NCBI RefSeq assembly: GCF_000447795.1
Contig: NZ_AUNI01000014.1
Span: 124,001 to 188,000 of the forward strand
Direction of reading: 5' to 3'
Origin: Bacteriovorax sp. Seq25_V
Lineage (GTDB): Bacteria; Bdellovibrionota; Bacteriovoracia; Bacteriovoracales; Bacteriovoracaceae
Length of the DNA: 64,000 nucleotides
Shown: positions 61,858 through 64,000 of the stretch, piece by piece
Layout of the letters: every line of letters begins with the position of its first letter
Position numbering within the stretch: position 1 is the first letter of the stretch
Notes under the pieces: model-generated
Databases searched by the model: none
What the model was told of the DNA's origin: nothing
The model's input: the letters and a program-made list of their open reading frames with translations, nothing else
Position numbers and translations under genes: made by a program

Positions 61858-64000
61858 CTAAGCTAATGTCTTAGAGACAATCTCGTAAACGTTTTTAGAT
61901 AATCCGTCGATAGCAATGATTGTTTCAAGTTCAGCTCTAGCAACTTTCTGAAGATCGACTGGCATCTTCTTAAGGCCTTTAAATGCACTTGCTAGTCTAG
62001 AAGCAACCTGAGGGTTAATTTTATCAACTTCCTTAATTTGAGAAGCAACAAACTTAATCCCTCTTCCACTTTCATGATTAAACTGAGCTTTATTACCTGC
62101 AAAAGTACCAACAAGTGCCCTTACAAGATTAGGAACTGTCTTATCATAAACATCACTTTCAAGAAGCTTAAGTACTGTTTCATAAGTTGAATCATCTTCG
62201 CTTCCAGCTTGAACGCCAAGCCACTTTTGCATAACAAGAGTCTGGTCTTTAAATCTGCTATAAAATGACTCAAGACATTCTGCTTTAGAAGCTAAATTAT
62301 TGTGTACAATAACTTTTAAAGCTCCTAGTAAGTCTGTCATATTCGTTGCAGCCTTGAATTGCTTCGAAGCAAATTCATTTGCCTTAGAAGATTCACCAAG
62401 ATAAGTTAGACAAAGATTTTTAAGCTTTCTTTGCCCCATCGATTTAGCATCAACCTTAAACTCCCCTTCATTACTTACAATTGAATTATAAATTTTAATA
62501 AATTCATCTTCATATCGAAGAGCGAGGTTCTTAGTCATTGCATCGATTGCTTTCTTTGATTCCGTATAAGCATGAATTTCTTGATCTTGTACAAGATCAC
62601 TTATGCTTGGTAGAGTTAAACAGAGAGACTTAAAGTCATCATCAATTTTATCATCCGTAATAATTTTACCAAACGCTAACGCAAATTTTTCTTCAACGTT
62701 AGTAGAGCCTGTCTTCACCATCTCTTGCAGAAGTTCTTTTGCATAAGTCATAAATGATTCATAACGATTAAATTCATTTGAATCATTTGACATCAAGAAA
62801 GCTAAATCTTCTTTTGTCGTATTTGACTTGATCTTAACAGGAGCAGAAAAATCTCTATTAAATGATGGTACGACCTTTTCGGCCACCTCTGTAAAAATAA
62901 ACTCTTCTACTTCATTTTTAAGGTGAACAATCCCTCTACTGATATCTCTTTGATCTGCACGATCTTTAAGTGTTAAGAAATGATCTTCTCCATTCGCTTT
63001 AACAAGCCCAAGCTTGATTGGCATATGAAATGGTTTTTTCTCAATCGTTTCACCACCTACTTTTTCACATGACTGCTTCACTGATATTTTAAACTCTCCA
63101 GTGGAAATATCATGAGAAAAGTTAACATCCAGTTTTGGAGTTCCGGCCTGGTCATACCATAGTTTGAATTGTGAAAAGTCATAATTTCCATTTGCCACAC
63201 TCATTGCGTGTACAAAGTCTTCTGTTGTCACAGCACTTCCATCAAAAAGTTCAAAATACTTATCCATCCCCTTTCTAAATCCTTCAGGACCAAGGATTGT
63301 ATATATCATACGAATGACTTCCGAACCTTTTTCATAAATTGTACTTGTATAGAAGTTATTCATCTCAATATAAGATTTTGGTTTAATAGGGTGTGCAGTA
63401 GGCCCAGCATCTTCCGCGAATTGGAATCCACGTAGTCCATTAACATCATTTATACGACAAACGGCTCTCGAGTTTAGATCTGCCGAGAACTCTTGGTCTC
63501 TAAATACGGTTAGACCTTCTTTAAGTGTTAACTGGAACCAGTCACGACAGGTTACTCTATTTCCTGTCCAGTTATGGAAGTATTCATGTCCAATTACCGA
63601 CTCTATCCCGTAGAAATTGTCATCTGTTGCTGTTTCTTTATCAGCAAGAACATAAGCAGAGTTAAAGATGTTTAGACCTTTATTCTCCATCGCACCCATA
63701 TTGAATGAATCGACTGCAACAACCATGTAAATATCAAGATCATATTCTAAACCAAAACGGTCTTCATCCCACTTCATCGATTTCTTTAAACTCTCCATTG
63801 CGTGGTGACATTTACTCTCATTTCCCTTATCGACATAAATTCTAAGATCAATCACTCTTCCAGACATAGTCGTGAACGAATCTTGAACCAGGCCAAGATC
63901 CCCCGCAACCAATGCATAGAGATAAGCAGGTTTCGGGAATGGATCATTCCATACTGCGAAGTGCTTTCCATTATCTAGTTCTCCACTCTCAATAAGATTT
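61858..64000 (-). CDS. pepN: Aminopeptidase N, 5' end outside window
   Basis: The frame stays open to the end of the window (upstream codons read NLIESGELDNGKH and FPKPAYLYALVAGD), so the first third lies outside. This is a gluzincin M1 metallopeptidase that removes N-terminal residues. The exopeptidase motif GAMENKG and zinc site HEYFHNWTGN with a later Glu in LKEGLTVF are intact. The remainder matches the PepN C-terminal helical domains. It converges on the receiver-kinase gene; the shared terminator lies between. Confidence 0.96.
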   Translation of the reverse strand, partial: NLIESGELDNGKHFAVWNDPFPKPAYLYALVAGDLGLVQDSFTTMSGRVIDLRIYVDKGNESKCHHAMESLKKSMKWDEDRFGLEYDLDIYMVVAVDSFNMGAMENKGLNIFNSAYVLADKETATDDNFYGIESVIGHEYFHNWTGNRVTCRDWFQLTLKEGLTVFRDQEFSADLNSRAVCRINDVNGLRGFQFAEDAGPTAHPIKPKSYIEMNNFYTSTIYEKGSEVIRMIYTILGPEGFRKGMDKYFELFDGSAVTTEDFVHAMSVANGNYDFSQFKLWYDQAGTPKLDVNFSHDISTGEFKISVKQSCEKVGGETIEKKPFHMPIKLGLVKANGEDHFLTLKDRADQRDISRGIVHLKNEVEEFIFTEVAEKVVPSFNRDFSAPVKIKSNTTKEDLAFLMSNDSNEFNRYESFMTYAKELLQEMVKTGSTNVEEKFALAFGKIITDDKIDDDFKSLCLTLPSISDLVQDQEIHAYTESKKAIDAMTKNLALRYEDEFIKIYNSIVSNEGEFKVDAKSMGQRKLKNLCLTYLGESSKANEFASKQFKAATNMTDLLGALKVIVHNNLASKAECLESFYSRFKDQTLVMQKWLGVQAGSEDDSTYETVLKLLESDVYDKTVPNLVRALVGTFAGNKAQFNHESGRGIKFVASQIKEVDKINPQVASRLASAFKGLKKMPVDLQKVARAELETIIAIDGLSKNVYEIVSKTLA

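Noticed and set aside
1-64000. CRISPR arrays, insertion sequences, prophage genes, tRNA and rRNA
   Set aside because: I looked in the intergenic gaps on both strands and saw no direct-repeat arrays, transposase or integrase frames, or tRNA-like cloverleafs. Gaps are nearly all under 200 bases.

Overview
This window is gene-dense, A/T-rich Gram-negative chromosome. Three things point to a predatory bacterium of the Bacteriovoracaceae / Bdellovibrionota type (Halobacteriovorax- or Bacteriovorax-like): a complete type II secretion operon with unusual acidic insertions, many small secreted proteins and lipoproteins, and several peptidoglycan- or protein-degrading secreted enzymes. That assignment rests on gene content and is an inference. 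I see no rRNA, tRNA, CRISPR array, insertion sequence or prophage, and no gene-free stretch longer than about 300 bases. The longest, 20602-20854, holds a strong long-range inverted repeat that may be a structured RNA.

Layout. 1-13928 is one plus-strand type II secretion operon in the order gspC-D-E-F-G-H-I-J-K-L-M-N; gspC runs in from outside the window. A prenyl diphosphate synthase follows. 14830-19928 is a minus-strand block: MerR regulator, IHF-alpha, a lone receiver protein, and a two-subunit type IIA topoisomerase. The A subunit of that topoisomerase looks more like phage T4 gp52 or eukaryotic topoisomerase II than like GyrA/ParC, and the B subunit carries a histone-H1-like tail. 20014-33546 is a mosaic of single genes: GNAT, ArgRS, a solute-binding protein, an apparent RluA+RluE double pseudouridine synthase, a rhomboid protease, a fatty acid hydroxylase, a REC/HD-GYP-like protein, a large lipoprotein, a pterin dehydratase and a divergent subtilase.

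33699-39417 is the iron-sulfur assembly operon: an Rrf2 regulator with three cysteines, then sufB-C-D-S and nfu, with no sufE or sufU. 39430-43040 is a minus-strand envelope group: a small secreted protein, a large lytic transglycosylase with SH3-like repeats, and an L,D-transpeptidase. 43150-47825 holds outer-membrane proteins, hemF and an ArsC-like protein. 47937-53278 is a possible envelope signalling module: a FecR-domain protein, a TPR plus beta-barrel protein and a CHASE2 adenylate cyclase. 53313-58520 carries a fused E1 alpha/beta 2-oxoacid dehydrogenase, a lipoprotein, a secreted zinc metalloprotease and class II fructose-bisphosphate aldolase.

The most striking element is at 58554-61826: a membrane histidine kinase, a receiver protein that overlaps it, and a divergent receiver-kinase hybrid. 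The kinase's N-terminal membrane domain matches the ethylene-binding domain of plant ETR1, including all seven residues remembered as needed for ethylene/copper binding (D31, Y38, I41, P42, I68, C71, H75 here). This would be an ethylene-type sensor in a probable bacterial predator. The window closes with the 3' part of pepN.
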